In this document: positions 35,792-46,160 of the stretch, piece after piece | How the letters are laid out: the number at the start of each line of letters is the position of its first letter | Numbering within the stretch: position 1 is the stretch's first letter | Assembly: GCA_009602725.1 (NCBI GenBank) | Contig: WELB01000010.1 | Span: 278,025-330,686, forward strand | Origin: Spirogloea muscicola | Taxonomy: Eukaryota > Streptophyta > Zygnematophyceae > Spirogloeales > Spirogloeaceae | DNA: 52,662 bases | Direction: 5' to 3' | The notes under the pieces: model-generated | What the model saw: the letters and a program-made list of their open reading frames with translations, nothing else | What the model was told of the DNA's origin: nothing | Databases searched by the model: none | Program-made: the position numbers and the translations under genes

Positions 35792-38500
35792 GAGAAGGCG
35801 CGCGGGGCGCATGAATTGAAAGGGAGGCCAATTCAAGCCAATACATTGTTCAGGCAGAGTCGAGTGCAGACTAAACAATGCTACATAATACGGAGACCTA
35901 ATCTAAGGTACCTAAGATGACATTAGTACCCACGGGTGAGCACAAACAAATCTGACAAGCTAACTTGGGGAGCTGGAGCGCCGCCACGAAAGTCGGAGGC
36001 CTGACTTAGAGCGCGCCCTGCACGTTGATGAAGAGCCAATGCTTGCGAGCGCTGCAAACTAAGCGAGAGCCGCATTCTATAATATGCAACTAAGGCCTGC
36101 GGAATGCTGGAGTGGCCCAAGCTGCCCCCCCGACTTCGACGACGCGCATCAACCAGCCGGGCCAGATGCTGGATCAGGGAGGACCATTTCACGCCGTAGC
36201 CTCCATAGATATCCATGGCACACGGGTAAAGATGGTCCCCTCGAGGATGATCATGGTAGTGCCGCTCCTTCTTGCGCTCCGCGCTGGACGTGGCCCAGCC
36301 AGACACGGTTGACGTTGGTGCGCCAGCCTTGTATGCGTCGATCAGTACCACGTCCAAGAGCAGACGAGGCCCACCGCCCCGCGGGGTAGCGACCACGTCC
36401 AGACGCCGCACGTATGGCTTGCCGCGCCTTGAGGAGATTGGCATGATCCCAGACACCTCCATCGCCGGATGATATCCCGCCTCTCGCACAATGCCAAACA
36501 TGGTATCCCTTAGTAGGTCGTGGGAGGCAATGCGCTCACCCCCCTCAACACACCTCAGCATGTGCGAAGCTAAGGCGAGCTTGTCGTCGGCAATGTGGCC
36601 ACACTCGCACTGGCGGATGCCAGCCAAGCAAGGGGGGGGGAGGCCAAGGTGGTGGTGGAGCGCCGTGCGGAAAAGGTTGTCAGAAAGCCGAAGGGACTCG
36701 TAGATCGGCAGAGCGTTTAGCCACTCCGACGCGCCCGGGGAGCCGATTGAAAGGAGCCGGGTAAGGCCACGTCTATCGTCCTTGAGCAGTCCCTTCAAGT
36801 CGGAGGCGGCCTGCACGTCCGCAGCGTGTGTGTAGTGAGCCTGCGCTTTCCTATCGGAACAGCGTGCCCATGCCGCAAAATCTGCATGACCCTCGGCAAG
36901 TGTTGGTAGGGAGCACGAGAGGTCATGCAGTGCTGCGGTTAGGGAAAGCTGGAAGGGCCTGGTCCCTGTTGCAACACCCGCTATAGCGGGTGCTAAAACA
37001 GCCTGGCCCCTCAGGATGAAGCGACTGGAGATGGTGGAGGCCACTTGGGCCCAGCAACCCAGGTGAGCTGCTTGGGACAGGCGAGCCAGTGGACGGCACC
37101 CAAGGCCGCCTATGCTGGTAGGAAGGGTACACTGGAGGATGGCAGCCGGCGTGGCGGACAAATTGGGATGGTCCACCAGGCCGTGAAGAGCCTGTTGGAG
37201 TCTGGAGTCCACGGTAGAGTAGATGGCGTTTAGTGCCGTGGTGGGGGGTACAGTCCGCAACAGGTAAGTGGGACGCTGGGCCACACACCGGGTGAGGATG
37301 GCCACCGCAAGCTGCGCATCCTGTAAGGAGGGGAGGGCCGGGAGGGTCTGGAGATGGTTCTCAAGGGTGGACTCCACAACTTGCTCCACATGCGCAGCAG
37401 CCCCCAACGGGACTCCAAGCACCACCATGCCGAGTGGTGGGGTCTGGCACCCAGCCGGCAGCTTGATGGAGGGAGGGATGCCGGCTGGAGACCAGGCTGA
37501 ACACTTCTCAGGCCGGATGTGGAGGCCGAGGATGTGAAGCTCGCGCTCCAACGTGCTGTAAGCGCTGGTGACTTCAGTTGGGGGTCCCGCAAGGGTGGTG
37601 TCGTCGGCGTAGCTTGGGATCAGGACAGCAGGGTGGGCCTCCGCCGTATTACGCAGCGCACGTAGGTGTGCCAATGCAAAGAGGAACCCGCCCAAAGGGT
37701 CTCCCTGTCGGGTGCCTGTGCTGGATTGCAAGACCACCTGTGACGTGCCCGCTCCCCAGAGCAGGCGGGAGGGTGCTCCGTAGGAGCACCGGAAGAAAGG
37801 GATGAGGGAGGGAAAATGCGTGCGCAGCTCCTCGGCGATGACACCTCTGTCAACGCTGTTGAATGCATTCTTCACGTCCACTGACAGGGCCATCCAATCG
37901 GGATTGCAATCCAGGGCAACACGTAGACCGTGAACCACTGTCTCCGCGCCCGCAGACAGCCCTGCGCCGAACTGGTGGGGGGAGAAGTGGAGCTGCGCCG
38001 CCTCTTTGTGCTGCTGGAATAGGGTCTTGGAAATCAGTCGGGTAAGGACCTCGCCCATCGCAATTGGTCGGACGCCTCCGGTGGGCTTGGAGAGAGCGAG
38101 CAGGGTGCTGCTGGTGAGTGCTGCCCGGGCCTTGGGTGGAAGGAGGCCGCGCGCCACCGCTTGGCACACTTTGTGCAGCAGACTGAAGTCACCTGCCTCA
38201 TCGTCGAGCCAGAGCTCTCGAAGGTGTTCAAAGAGCATGCCCGAGGGCCCTCCAGCCGCTGCTTTCCGGCTCTGCACCAACGCTGTCCGCAGAGCTGCTG
38301 GGTTGAGGTCCACCATGGTTGGGGGCTGAAACTCCTCGAGCCAGGGGGGTAGGGGGCTTGGGGCAGGGGGGTGGAGGGTCCTGAGAGCAGCAAGGGTTTC
38401 TGCATCGTGAGGTGCTGGGGTGGCTGGGTCCAGAGCTTGGGCAGCACGGGACAGGTCCCCTGCGCGGCCAAAACGAATGGCCCGGCGGACAGCTGAAGCC
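35792..38500 (-). mobile_element. Non-LTR retrotransposon, family A (5'-truncated, RT intact)
   Basis: This 2.7-kb element is bounded by the 8-bp duplication TCTAGGGA and lies in minus orientation inside the exon-8 copy of the ALG12 pseudogene. It has no LTRs. The 3' end (low coordinates) has about 130 bp of untranslated sequence and no poly(A). The 5' end cuts into the coding region, as expected from incomplete reverse transcription. Related 3' fragments lie at 1322-1723 and 47694-47750. The reading frame is intact, so the insertion is probably recent and postdates the ALG12 duplication. Confidence 0.93.
35923..38500 (-). CDS. Reverse transcriptase polyprotein of family-A element (N-terminally truncated)
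   Basis: This is an open frame of about 858 codons inside the element. The frame runs on upstream to an ATG at 38562, but those 21 codons are antisense ALG12 sequence. Counting from that ATG, RT motif A is SVDVKNAFNSVDRG (Asp about 229), motif B GTRQGDPLGGFLFA (about 283-296) and motif C SYADDTTL (YADD about 318-321). A Cys/His knuckle follows (CECG ... HMLRC, about 640-665), then RRLDVVATP with LLLDVVLIDAY. That order (RT, zinc knuckle, 'R-x-D ... D-V') suggests a restriction-like endonuclease of the R2/NeSL/Dualen type rather than an N-terminal APE; this is inference. The protein ends SDLFVLTRGY. Confidence 0.92.
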
Positions 38501-38508
38501 TCTAGGGA
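38501..38508. repeat. Target-site duplication, right copy (TCTAGGGA)
   Basis: Right-hand partner of 35784-35791, at the 5' end of the family-A element. Confidence 0.9.
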
Positions 38509-39720
38509 CGATCGATCTCTTGCTTCTTCTGGTGAGCCTGCGAGACGGCTGGACCGTGTCATTCATTGGGCCCCCTCCTTCCTTCTCGTAGCATCTACTG
38601 GAATGACGATCCTCTGAAGTAGGCTGCCTATCCGGGATAGGGCTTCTGCAACCGCGTTCTAGCTTCCTGAGGAAGATGTTCGGTCGCGCGATGCTTCACA
38701 GACACGTTCCATCACACTGTGAAGAGCTGTCGGCCGGGCTCATGAGCCTGGGTGAGCTTCCCACTCCACGTTCTCGTGTGGTACAGCAGATGGATGAGCA
38801 CCTACTGGCGAGCAGCTACTGTAGCTGACCTTGTGAGAATAGACTCGAGCTGAGGGGAATGCAAGTTTGGCACGGCGCAAACTCTGGACAGAAGGCGCCG
38901 AGGAGGGCTTGCAGGCCCCAAACTCTCGAGTGTAGTGCCAGAAAGAGGGGGAAAGTCGGTGTCGGTGCCGAGCAGTCGTAAGGTACACTATCACGCAGCT
39001 TCTTTGGACAAGAGTCCCACTCGCTGGCTGTCAGAGGACTCCTCACGGGACGTGCGGCTGTGCAGGTGCAACCGTGATGATAGATTCCTACATGCGGCGG
39101 AGATGGTTGTGGCCAGAGGGGCAAGTGCTGTGGTTCAACACTGCTCTGGACCGTAGTTTGGAGTGGGGGGTTATCCACCGTGCTGCCACGGTTCTCCCCA
39201 GGCGCAAGCCACGGTTCTCCCCATGCGCAAGACTTGCCCGACTCTGCTCTCCTTTCCGTCTTGTGGGAGCTCTGTTAACACCCCTTATCACAGTCAACGG
39301 CTGTGATGGTGCTTAGTCTGCGTGGTCCTCCATTATCAGATCCACAGCCGAGTCCATCGTGACCGTGCTGGTGACGAAGATCGCAAGGCAGGCCGTTTAG
39401 TCCACTGATGGAGCTTCGCTTGTGAAACATGCAGGTATCACCTGCGCACTGGTACTCCACGTCAGCGCTTCCGATGTCGCTGTTGGGAGCTCTGCCTCTG
39501 GCTCTTGTGCACAGTATGGCCCACTCGTGTGTCGTTCACATGTCGGCAGGGCAGAGGGCCGGTCAACGGGCAAGGGAGGACGTGATCCCAATCGGCTTCG
39601 TGTCGTGCTGCTGCAAGTCATCACGGAGAGTCTGCCTCATGGCAGGTGGGAACGCTGGTGGAGCGGAAACTCTGGCAGTACATAATACCGGCAGTCGCCT
39701 TCCTCCTCGTCTATTCCAAG

Positions 39721-40247
39721 ACAACATCTCCAATGTTAGAAAGGTGAGATGTTTCCTGACATTGAATGAAATGGTCGACATCTGGCAGTCTCCTTCACTG
39801 TGCATGTTTATCGGTCCGCAACGCTCTGTTGCACACAATATGCTGCAGTCAGCTGTCCCTCTAATCCCTGCTGTTGACAGAACCCTGTCAAAGTCTTCAG
39901 AAAGGTAGTCTCCACCAATATCATATCGAAGAGCTTCCATTCCTTGCCCTCTGCAGTTCTACTTCAGCTTTTTGAATGCTTAAATCTCTCCGGCACTTCA
40001 CTCTTGTTTTTCAGATATATACCCTACTCCATCTGCTCGCATCGTCAACGAGAGATAGAACACATGTGCTACCCCCCAAAGATGGTGTCTTCGTGGGGTC
40101 TCAGACGAGCATGCCCTCGCTCAAGATGTTTTACTCAGCCTCAGACTGAGTCACCCTGCCCTTCTGTTTCTGCACCTGTCCTGCTAGATTGAACAAATCT
40201 CCTGTTCGACAGCCTGTCAGCACTGGCGATCCGGTTTTGTTGACTGT
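39721..40247. other. Unassigned sequence after the ALG12 pseudogene
   Basis: Similarity to ALG12 stops at about 39720. The following 530 bp show no family motif on either strand. Confidence 0.4.
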
Positions 40248-40700
40248 TCAGAATTTACCACCGACATCCACCTCATAGCCATGCTTGAGCAGCTGAGAGA
40301 CAGACAATAAGTTGGATGCAAGTCCGGGTACATGGACTACCTCCAACAGTCTCCACCCTCTGATGCGATTGGAGCTATGCACCTCCAACTTCACCTCTCC
40401 TTTGCCTACAGCAGACAGGACGCTGTCATCCCCAAGGAAGATCCTGAAGGTGCGATAGGCTGATATCTCGTCAACCAATCTCGCTTGTATATCAGGTGGT
40501 GGGTGGCTCCACTGTCTATTTACCAGCTTGGCCTATCAGATTATGCTGATGCTGACAGATTCACCTGTTTATCGGCACTTGAGTTTCTTCTTCTTCTACT
40601 GTAGCCACCAGACTCCAGAGCACTTTTCTTGGGACAGTCTCGTTTGTCACATGTCCAGGCTCACGACAGTAGAAGCATGACCTTGAATCCCTGGTTTTCT
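40248..40700 (-). mobile_element. Ty1/copia remnant (gag zinc knuckle, protease region)
   Basis: The minus-strand frame at 40478-40248 reads FLGDDSVLSAVGKGEVKLEV, then LLEVVHVPGLASNLLSVSQL, the conserved block between protease and integrase of Ty1/copia polyproteins. About 200 bp upstream on the same strand (near 40680-40600), CFYCREPGHV followed in another frame by KRDCPKK is a CCHC gag knuckle broken by a frameshift. The rest of the element is absent or unrecognisable. Confidence 0.85.
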
Positions 40701-40850
40701 ATCCAGCCTGAGAACTGATCTTCTGTCTGGCGACTACTACCACCACTCTCTCTTCGCAGTTGTCTGTCAATACCTTGCTGGTGCTCTTCCACCTCGACTG
40801 GTTCAGGTGTTATTGCAGATGTCCTTCAATTTTCTGTCTAGCCATCAAAA

Positions 40851-40929
40851 CTGTCAGAGTACCTGTCAGAGTACCTGCCAGATTTCCTGCCAAAGTACCT
40901 GTCTGATTTCTGTAAGATCTCCTGTCAGG
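40851..40929. repeat. Degenerate 11-12-bp tandem repeat
   Basis: About seven imperfect units of the form (ac)ctgtcagagt / cctgccagattt occur in tandem. Confidence 0.75.
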
Positions 40930-41013
40930 TGGCGCTTTTGCTCCTCCGATGCTCGCTCCTTACGAAAGAAGGCGAGCCAGCAAATTTATAGTCAGGTCAT
41001 CCCTGTCAATTAA

Positions 41014-41554
41014 AATGATGCATGACGGGTCTCGAGAAGCATCATACTCCTGCAAAAGTCCCATCGAAATGGAAAGAACCTGGTGACTTGCTGGAGCTTG
41101 CTGGAGCCTCCTCTCCTATGTCTTGTAGCTGAAGAGCCAAGGATTCCACTCTGTTACACAAACTCCTGCACTGACTCATCCTCCTCGTGTCTGCATTCAT
41201 GCAATCTCATGCTGAGATAGAATGCTCTGTCAGACGTCTGTTCTCAAAGTTCTGTTCTGGATGCTCCCAGATCCCGCTAGCCAGGGGCTTGTTGACAACA
41301 CCAGTTATTTCCTCATCAGCCAGATTTGCCACGAGCATCGCTGCTGCTACAGCATTCTCTCTTGAGAGAGGCCGGCACAGCCCTCGATCTGAAGTAGGCT
41401 CTACAGCATGCTAACGTTTCATAACTGCAGCATTCTGTCATTTGAAATTCCACACCATCCAGCCGGTGGTCCTTGAAAATTTGGGACGAAGGACAGGAAG
41501 CGAGCCTCCCGGTGGGATCTGAAAACCTGAAAGCTCTCTTGGTCTGGCTGCTCC
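41014..41554. other. Unassigned sequence
   Basis: I see no recognisable coding family. It may be the upstream gag part of the copia remnant on the minus strand, but no motif supports this. Confidence 0.3.
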
Positions 41555-41645
41555 TGCTCCTGCCGCGGCCTCCGGGTCTCGGCGGAGTGCCTCCTTCCCT
41601 GCCTCGAGCTACTCGGACCTGATGTTGCTCACTCGCGGGTACTGA
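41555..41645 (+). mobile_element. Non-LTR retrotransposon C-terminal fragment, family C
   Basis: On the plus strand, a frame ending at the TGA at 41643-41645 encodes AAASGSRRSASFP then SSYSDLMLLTRGY. It is a diverged relative of the family-B end (SSSDFLLLTRGY) and the family-A end (SLSDLFVLTRGY). Only this terminal part is recognisable. Confidence 0.7.
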
Positions 41646-41721
41646 GCTTCCCTAGTATGTTGTCGTGATTGGTAGAGTAGAGGAGTCCTTCCTCGGCTTC
41701 TCATTCTTCGCCTTTGGACAT

Positions 41722-41785
41722 TGTCCATTCTTTTTGGGCTGGCTTTGCCAGCCCCTCTTTCTTTATGGGCGAGCCTTCTTCCCTG
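41722..41785 (+). repeat. Short mobile repeat, copy with GGGCTGG hairpin
   Basis: Contains TTGTCCATTCTTTTTGGGC, then TGGCTTTGCCAGCCCC and TATGGGCGAGCC, matching the repeats at 11181-11367, 45566-45658 (reverse strand) and 45918-45978. It lies about 80 bp past the family-C stop. Confidence 0.7.
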
Positions 41786-44136
41786 CTCCTGCTCCTGTCT
41801 GCTGCGATCAACATTCTCTGCGAGCAACAGATTCTTGTCTGCTCCAGTCAGAGTCCTCCATCGGACGTTTGCCTTTCTCCATAGCCCAGCAGACCGCCCC
41901 CGTCGTGGCGGCACAGTCGCGGATCCGCTCATGGCGGCAGACAGCAGTCAAACTAGCACAGGTTAGACTAGCACAGACTAGCCCTGCCCAAGGCGGGTGG
42001 CAGCCATGGCTAGGGCGCACGGGATCAGCGCGTGGCCTCAGCTTTGGGGTGAGACCGGATGTGCCGGGGGCATCCCCGTTTGATGAATGCGGATGAGAAT
42101 TCCCATTTACAGGGAGCGCTCCTTTGGCTCAGTGGGCTGCTCAATTGGTTCTCAGCTCGATTGTTGGTTCACCACATTATCACATTCAACAAGAAAGACG
42201 ACGATCTTCTGATCTTCATACCGAAGTAGCACAAACAGCAATACGCAATTTAAGATGTGAACGGGACTCTGGTATGTTTCGACTGCAAGGAATTTATAAG
42301 AAGGATATAATCAGAAGGAAACTAAGTGAGAAGAGCACAACAACCACAACGAAAGAAACACCACAAGCGAAGGTAGCTCTTCTCAATTCTACCGTGCCTT
42401 GACGACAGTAGTACACAGAAGCGTAATGATGATTGTGGTCGATGTGAACAGGAGCAATAAAATACAGTATGCAGAATAGTGCAGCAATCCACTTTTCTCG
42501 GAGATTTTTATGATGAGAAGGTAAATTTTGAAGATGGTACCTCACAAAAAAAGATCTTGGTAAGGATATAGTCGGAATGATTTTGAACGTGGAGCAAGGA
42601 GGTATGCCTCGCACACTTGATGACGTCTTGTACGTACCGGATCTTGATGGAACAATGTTTTCTCATTGCTCGGATACTCAGGAGTACTACCAACATACAT
42701 TATGGTTACTTAAAAGGGTGTTGGAATGGCTCCTTTCTCTTCATGTCATAAGAGGATTGCCACGTTAGTGTTCTAATGGTGAATTGTTTCGTATACTGTG
42801 CAGAACTCCCACTCCAACCAGAATTCTTGTTCCTAATGACCATTTTGAAAACTGATACATCTCATCTGTCTCCTACATTTGGCATAACGGCCTAGGTGAA
42901 CTATAACCATCTGAAGCGAATGCAGGATGATGAATTGGTGCATGGCGTGAAGATCGAACCCTGCTCGTCACGATGATGTCTGTGGAGAATGTGCATCAGG
43001 CAAGAGGCATATTGCTTTTTTGCATCTTCTCATTCTACTGAACTCTTGGAACTGGTCCACATCAACATTTGTGGACCTATGCAGTCTACTTCTTTTAGTG
43101 ATTGCGTGATTCTGAACTATATTGATGATTTCCCACGGCACGTGACTTTCTACTTCTTACTGACAAAGGATGAGTGTCTGTCCAAGTTCAAGGAGTTTGA
43201 GGCAGGAGCTGAACAGTTTATTGCGAAGCAAATGAAAATCCGACTTACAGACAATGGGGGTGAGTATACTTCTTCGCACTTTGAGATTCTCCAAAGGCGA
43301 GTGGCATCCGACATATAGAGAGATTTTTCATGCACACCTCGACAGAATGGAGTGGCTGAAAGATGGATCTTACAATTGTGGAAAGTGTTTGTTATATGCT
43401 CCATTCAGCCATTTAGTTAACAAATTTGGTCTGAAGCAGTTGCAGTATATTTGATATACATATGTATGACGAAGACTTTACACACAATAACACTTGCTGA
43501 AGCGTGGACAAAGGTGAGCCGAATGTGTCACATTTTTGAACTTTTGCTTGTGATGCCTTTGCCTATATATAAATATTCAACGGGGAAATGTGATGCAAGA
43601 AGTGCTAGATCTGCATTTGTTACTCATGATCAAGACAGCAAAGCTTAACGTTTGTTTGATCACATTGAAGAGGGCTTATCTTAGAAAGAGATGCAATTGT
43701 TATGAGTACCCTGACGTTCCTTTCATGTTAAAGATCGACGTTTCTACCTTAACACCGTGAAGAAGATCATGAAACGTGGTTGCAAGAACATCACTGCTCA
43801 ACCCACACTAGGTCAGGACATATATCACTATTCTGATATCAAAGATGTTGTCTGTGTTGAAGAGAAACACGATGAGAGTGATGAAGAGAAACATGATGAA
43901 AGTGAAACGCGGAAAGTAAGTGAAAAACACTCAGACTTCATTCAAGACAATGTCTAATCGACATATTTCTCTGATCTTGATGGACAGACACAAATTTGAT
44001 TACAAGGCGATGTGCAGAAGAGGGGGAGAACATACGAGAAGTCCTGATCAACGAATCATGGCTCTACCGATCATGAGACGATCACTGAGAACCAGATGAT
44101 GTGTTTGCAGTCTGGACAGCTTGTTGAGGTACTTCT

Positions 44137-44375
44137 TTACTTCTTTGCCACCATGCCTGCGTAGAAGCCCGCGTACGCGGCCAGCGCCCCTGGGGACGGC
44201 GGGGTGGCCCGCGCCAAGTACTGGGGTCTCTGCGCAATTGCCTTGGTCAGCATGGCCAAAGGCAGCTGCATATCGTGCAGCTCGGGGAGCCGGGCCGCAG
44301 GCTGGAGGTGCTCCTCGAGGCGGGCGCGCAGCTGCCCCTCAACGAACGGCGGCGGAGTCCGGTGGTGAGCGAGAA
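44137..44375 (-). mobile_element. Non-LTR reverse transcriptase fragment (thumb region)
   Basis: On the minus strand, RLPELHDMQLPLAMLTKAIA and QRPQYLARATPP match family A at DAQLAVAILTRCVAQRPTYL. The piece directly abuts the 3' end of the family-B copy at 44383, so it is a separate fragment. Confidence 0.8.
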
Positions 44376-44382
44376 AGAAATA

Positions 44383-45925
44383 AAGCTGCTGCTGATATAT
44401 AGAATTGGCTGTAAGCTGCCAGCCAGATGCATACAGTTGTTCATGACGGAGCCAAAGGCTAAGGAGACAGGGCGCCCTCAATAACCCCGTGTCAGCAGTA
44501 GGAAGTCAGATGAGCTGAGGGGAGGAAGAGCAACCCCGCTGCGCAAACCAGAGGCTGCTGCAAGGGCGCGACCAGCCCGGCGATGCAAAGCAATCGCCTG
44601 GGACCGCTGTAGGCACATAGATAAACGCATTCGGTAGCAGGACACAAGACCCAAAGGCACCGAGCCACCGGGAAGGGCTGCACCCTGTTCCCGGCGCCGC
44701 TGGTCAGCTTGAGAGGCCAGCAGCGAAAGTAACGAGGACCACCGACCCCCATAACACCCATGGATGTCCATGGCCAGGCGGTAAAAGGTATCACCCGCCG
44801 GGTGGTCCTTGTACTTGTGCAGCTTCTTCTGTTCGACCACCTTCACGGCATAGCCGGTCCCAGAAGTAATGGGGCCCTTGGTACGGAAGCTGTCGGTCAG
44901 GACAACGTCCATGAGGAGCCGCTTGCCACCTCCCAGGGGGGCGCCAACCAGATCGACACGCCTCGTCCGAGGGACCCCGTCGCGGAGTTGGACGGGCATC
45001 AACCCGGTGCTCTCCAACGCCACTTGATATCCCGCCTCCTTGACGATGCCATACATGGCGTCACGTAGGAGGTTGTGGGAGCCCGTGCGCTCACTGCCTC
45101 TGGCACACCTGAGCATGTGGTCACCCATGAGCAATGCATCATGCTCAATAAGCCCACATTCACATTTGGTTCACCCCTGCCAAGCCCAGGGATGGTAAGC
45201 CAAGGCGGCGGCGCATAGCATCGCAAAACAAAGCATTTCCATCCGCAAACCCGCATGCAAAGGCAAAGCGCGGAGCCACTCAGACGCTCCCAGAGACGAA
45301 TCAGATAGGAGCCGAGCCTGTCCTCGCGCCAATACACGTTGTTGCTCAAGGAGTAATCGTCCAGATATGGACGAAGCCACTTGAGCCCAGCAGCCAAGGT
45401 ACGCTGGTCTGCATAAGCGGACCAATTGGCGACAACCAAGCCCACCGTGGCGTATGGGCAGCGTACATAGCACCAGTGCTGCTGGAGACTGCTCTAGGAG
45501 TGGGTGAGCAATCAGATCAGCAAGGCATTGCTGAAGCTTGGGGGGTCCCTTTGCCGCGTGCCCGCCTGAAGAAGAAAGGGCGCGCGCATTGACAATAGGG
45601 GCTGGAAAAGCCAGGCCCAAAAAAGAATGAACAGAGTACGACAAGGGGCCAGGGAAACCGCTTGGGACTGCAGGACCTCCACTTGGTCTCCACCTGTCCT
45701 CCAGAGAAGGTCGCTGGGTTGACCGTACCCTAAGCGGGAAAAAGGTACCAGGGAGGAGAAGGAGGCCCGGAGCTCCTCGCATTGGGGTAATCCAGTTAAT
45801 ACTGCAGCTTTCTTTGTTCTGCACTTCCTACTGCGTGGCCAGCGATGTGCGTCGATGCTGGAAATTTGTAAGCCTCCGTAACAACAACATGAACCAAGGC
45901 CCGTGGTCCTCCACCATTTGTTCAC
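44383..45925 (-). mobile_element. Non-LTR retrotransposon, family B copy 3 (internally deleted)
   Basis: This is the longest family-B copy. Reading 5' to 3' on the minus strand, an RT piece (about 45800-45660: ELRASFSSLVPF, SDLLWRTGGDQVEVLQSQ) is interrupted by a 93-bp insertion and continues as GTRQRDPP. It then jumps to KLQQCLADL (about 45540), omitting the YADD region present in family A. The end at 45134-44478 has the Cys/His-His knuckle region, RRVDLVGAPLGGGKRLLMDV (endonuclease-like) and LSSSDFLLLTRGY. The 3' untranslated region matches the other family-B copies. It cannot encode an active RT. Confidence 0.88.
45566..45658 (-). repeat. 93-bp insertion with GT...AG ends and GCG duplication inside RT
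   Basis: On the minus strand the insert starts GTTTCCCTGG and ends CTTCTTCAG, and is flanked on both sides by GCG (45659-45661 and 45563-45565). Removing the insert and one GCG gives VLQSQA-GTRQRDP, which aligns without a gap to VLQSST-GTRQGDP of family A. Inside is the hairpin GGGCCTGG...CCAGCCCC. The GT start, pyrimidine-rich end and AG make it look like an intron. Related repeats lie near 11181, 41722 and 45918. Confidence 0.75.
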
Positions 45926-45978
45926 TCTCTCTTGGGCTGGCTTTTCCAGCTCCTATCCTGAATGGGCGAGCCCTTTCC
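45918..45978 (+). repeat. Short mobile repeat, copy antisense to the host RT
   Basis: TTGTTCACTCTCTCTTGGGC, then TGGCTTTTCCAGCTCC and GAATGGGCGAGCCC lie on the plus strand, inside minus-strand RT sequence. The orientation is therefore opposite to the copy at 45566-45658 relative to the RT. Confidence 0.7.
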
Positions 45979-46160
45979 ACCAGGTTGCACGCCCACACAA
46001 TGTCGAGTGTGCGGCGATGATGACGTCCCTGGGCATCCGTGTTGATATGCATGCTGTTGTTCACTTCCACGACCGCACGGTAACCGGCATCGCGCATCAG
46101 ACCCGCCAGGGCATCGCGGAGGAGGTTGTCACCTGGGAGGCAAACTGTGCAGGGAGAGGG
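45979..46160 (-). mobile_element. Non-LTR retrotransposon fragment, family D (endonuclease-like region)
   Basis: The minus-strand frame MRDAGYRAVVEVNNSMHI then RRTLDIVWA corresponds to family A VREAGYHPAMEVSG ... RRLDVVATP. It is more diverged than family B and lies upstream of copy 3 in the nest. Only this domain is present, and it ends at the antisense repeat. Confidence 0.75.

Larger units (their letters stand above)
34918..39720 (+). pseudogene. Partial tandem duplicate of ALG12 (exons 5-12), interrupted
   Basis: This is a second copy of ALG12 sequence (source 28197-30064) in the same orientation, starting near 34918 and ending at about 39720 inside exon 12. Introns are copied too, so it arose at the DNA level. 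It is not functional. Exon 6 has an extra base (about 35268, CACTGGATGACAGC versus CACTCGTGACAGC). Exon 8 is split by the retrotransposon at 35792-38500. Exon 9 has lost about 14 bp (near 38730). About 200 bp of new sequence sits near 38820-39030. Exons 1-4 and 13-19 are absent. Confidence 0.9.

Noticed and set aside
38501-38562. Native start codon of the family-A protein
   Set aside because: These codons come from antisense ALG12 sequence and the target duplication, so they are not part of the element.
40851-40929. CRISPR-like array
   Set aside because: Units are 11-12 bp, contiguous and imperfect with no spacers; a eukaryotic minisatellite.
42577-43320. Functional copia gene
   Set aside because: Stops and frameshifts occur between pre-integrase, integrase and later domains.
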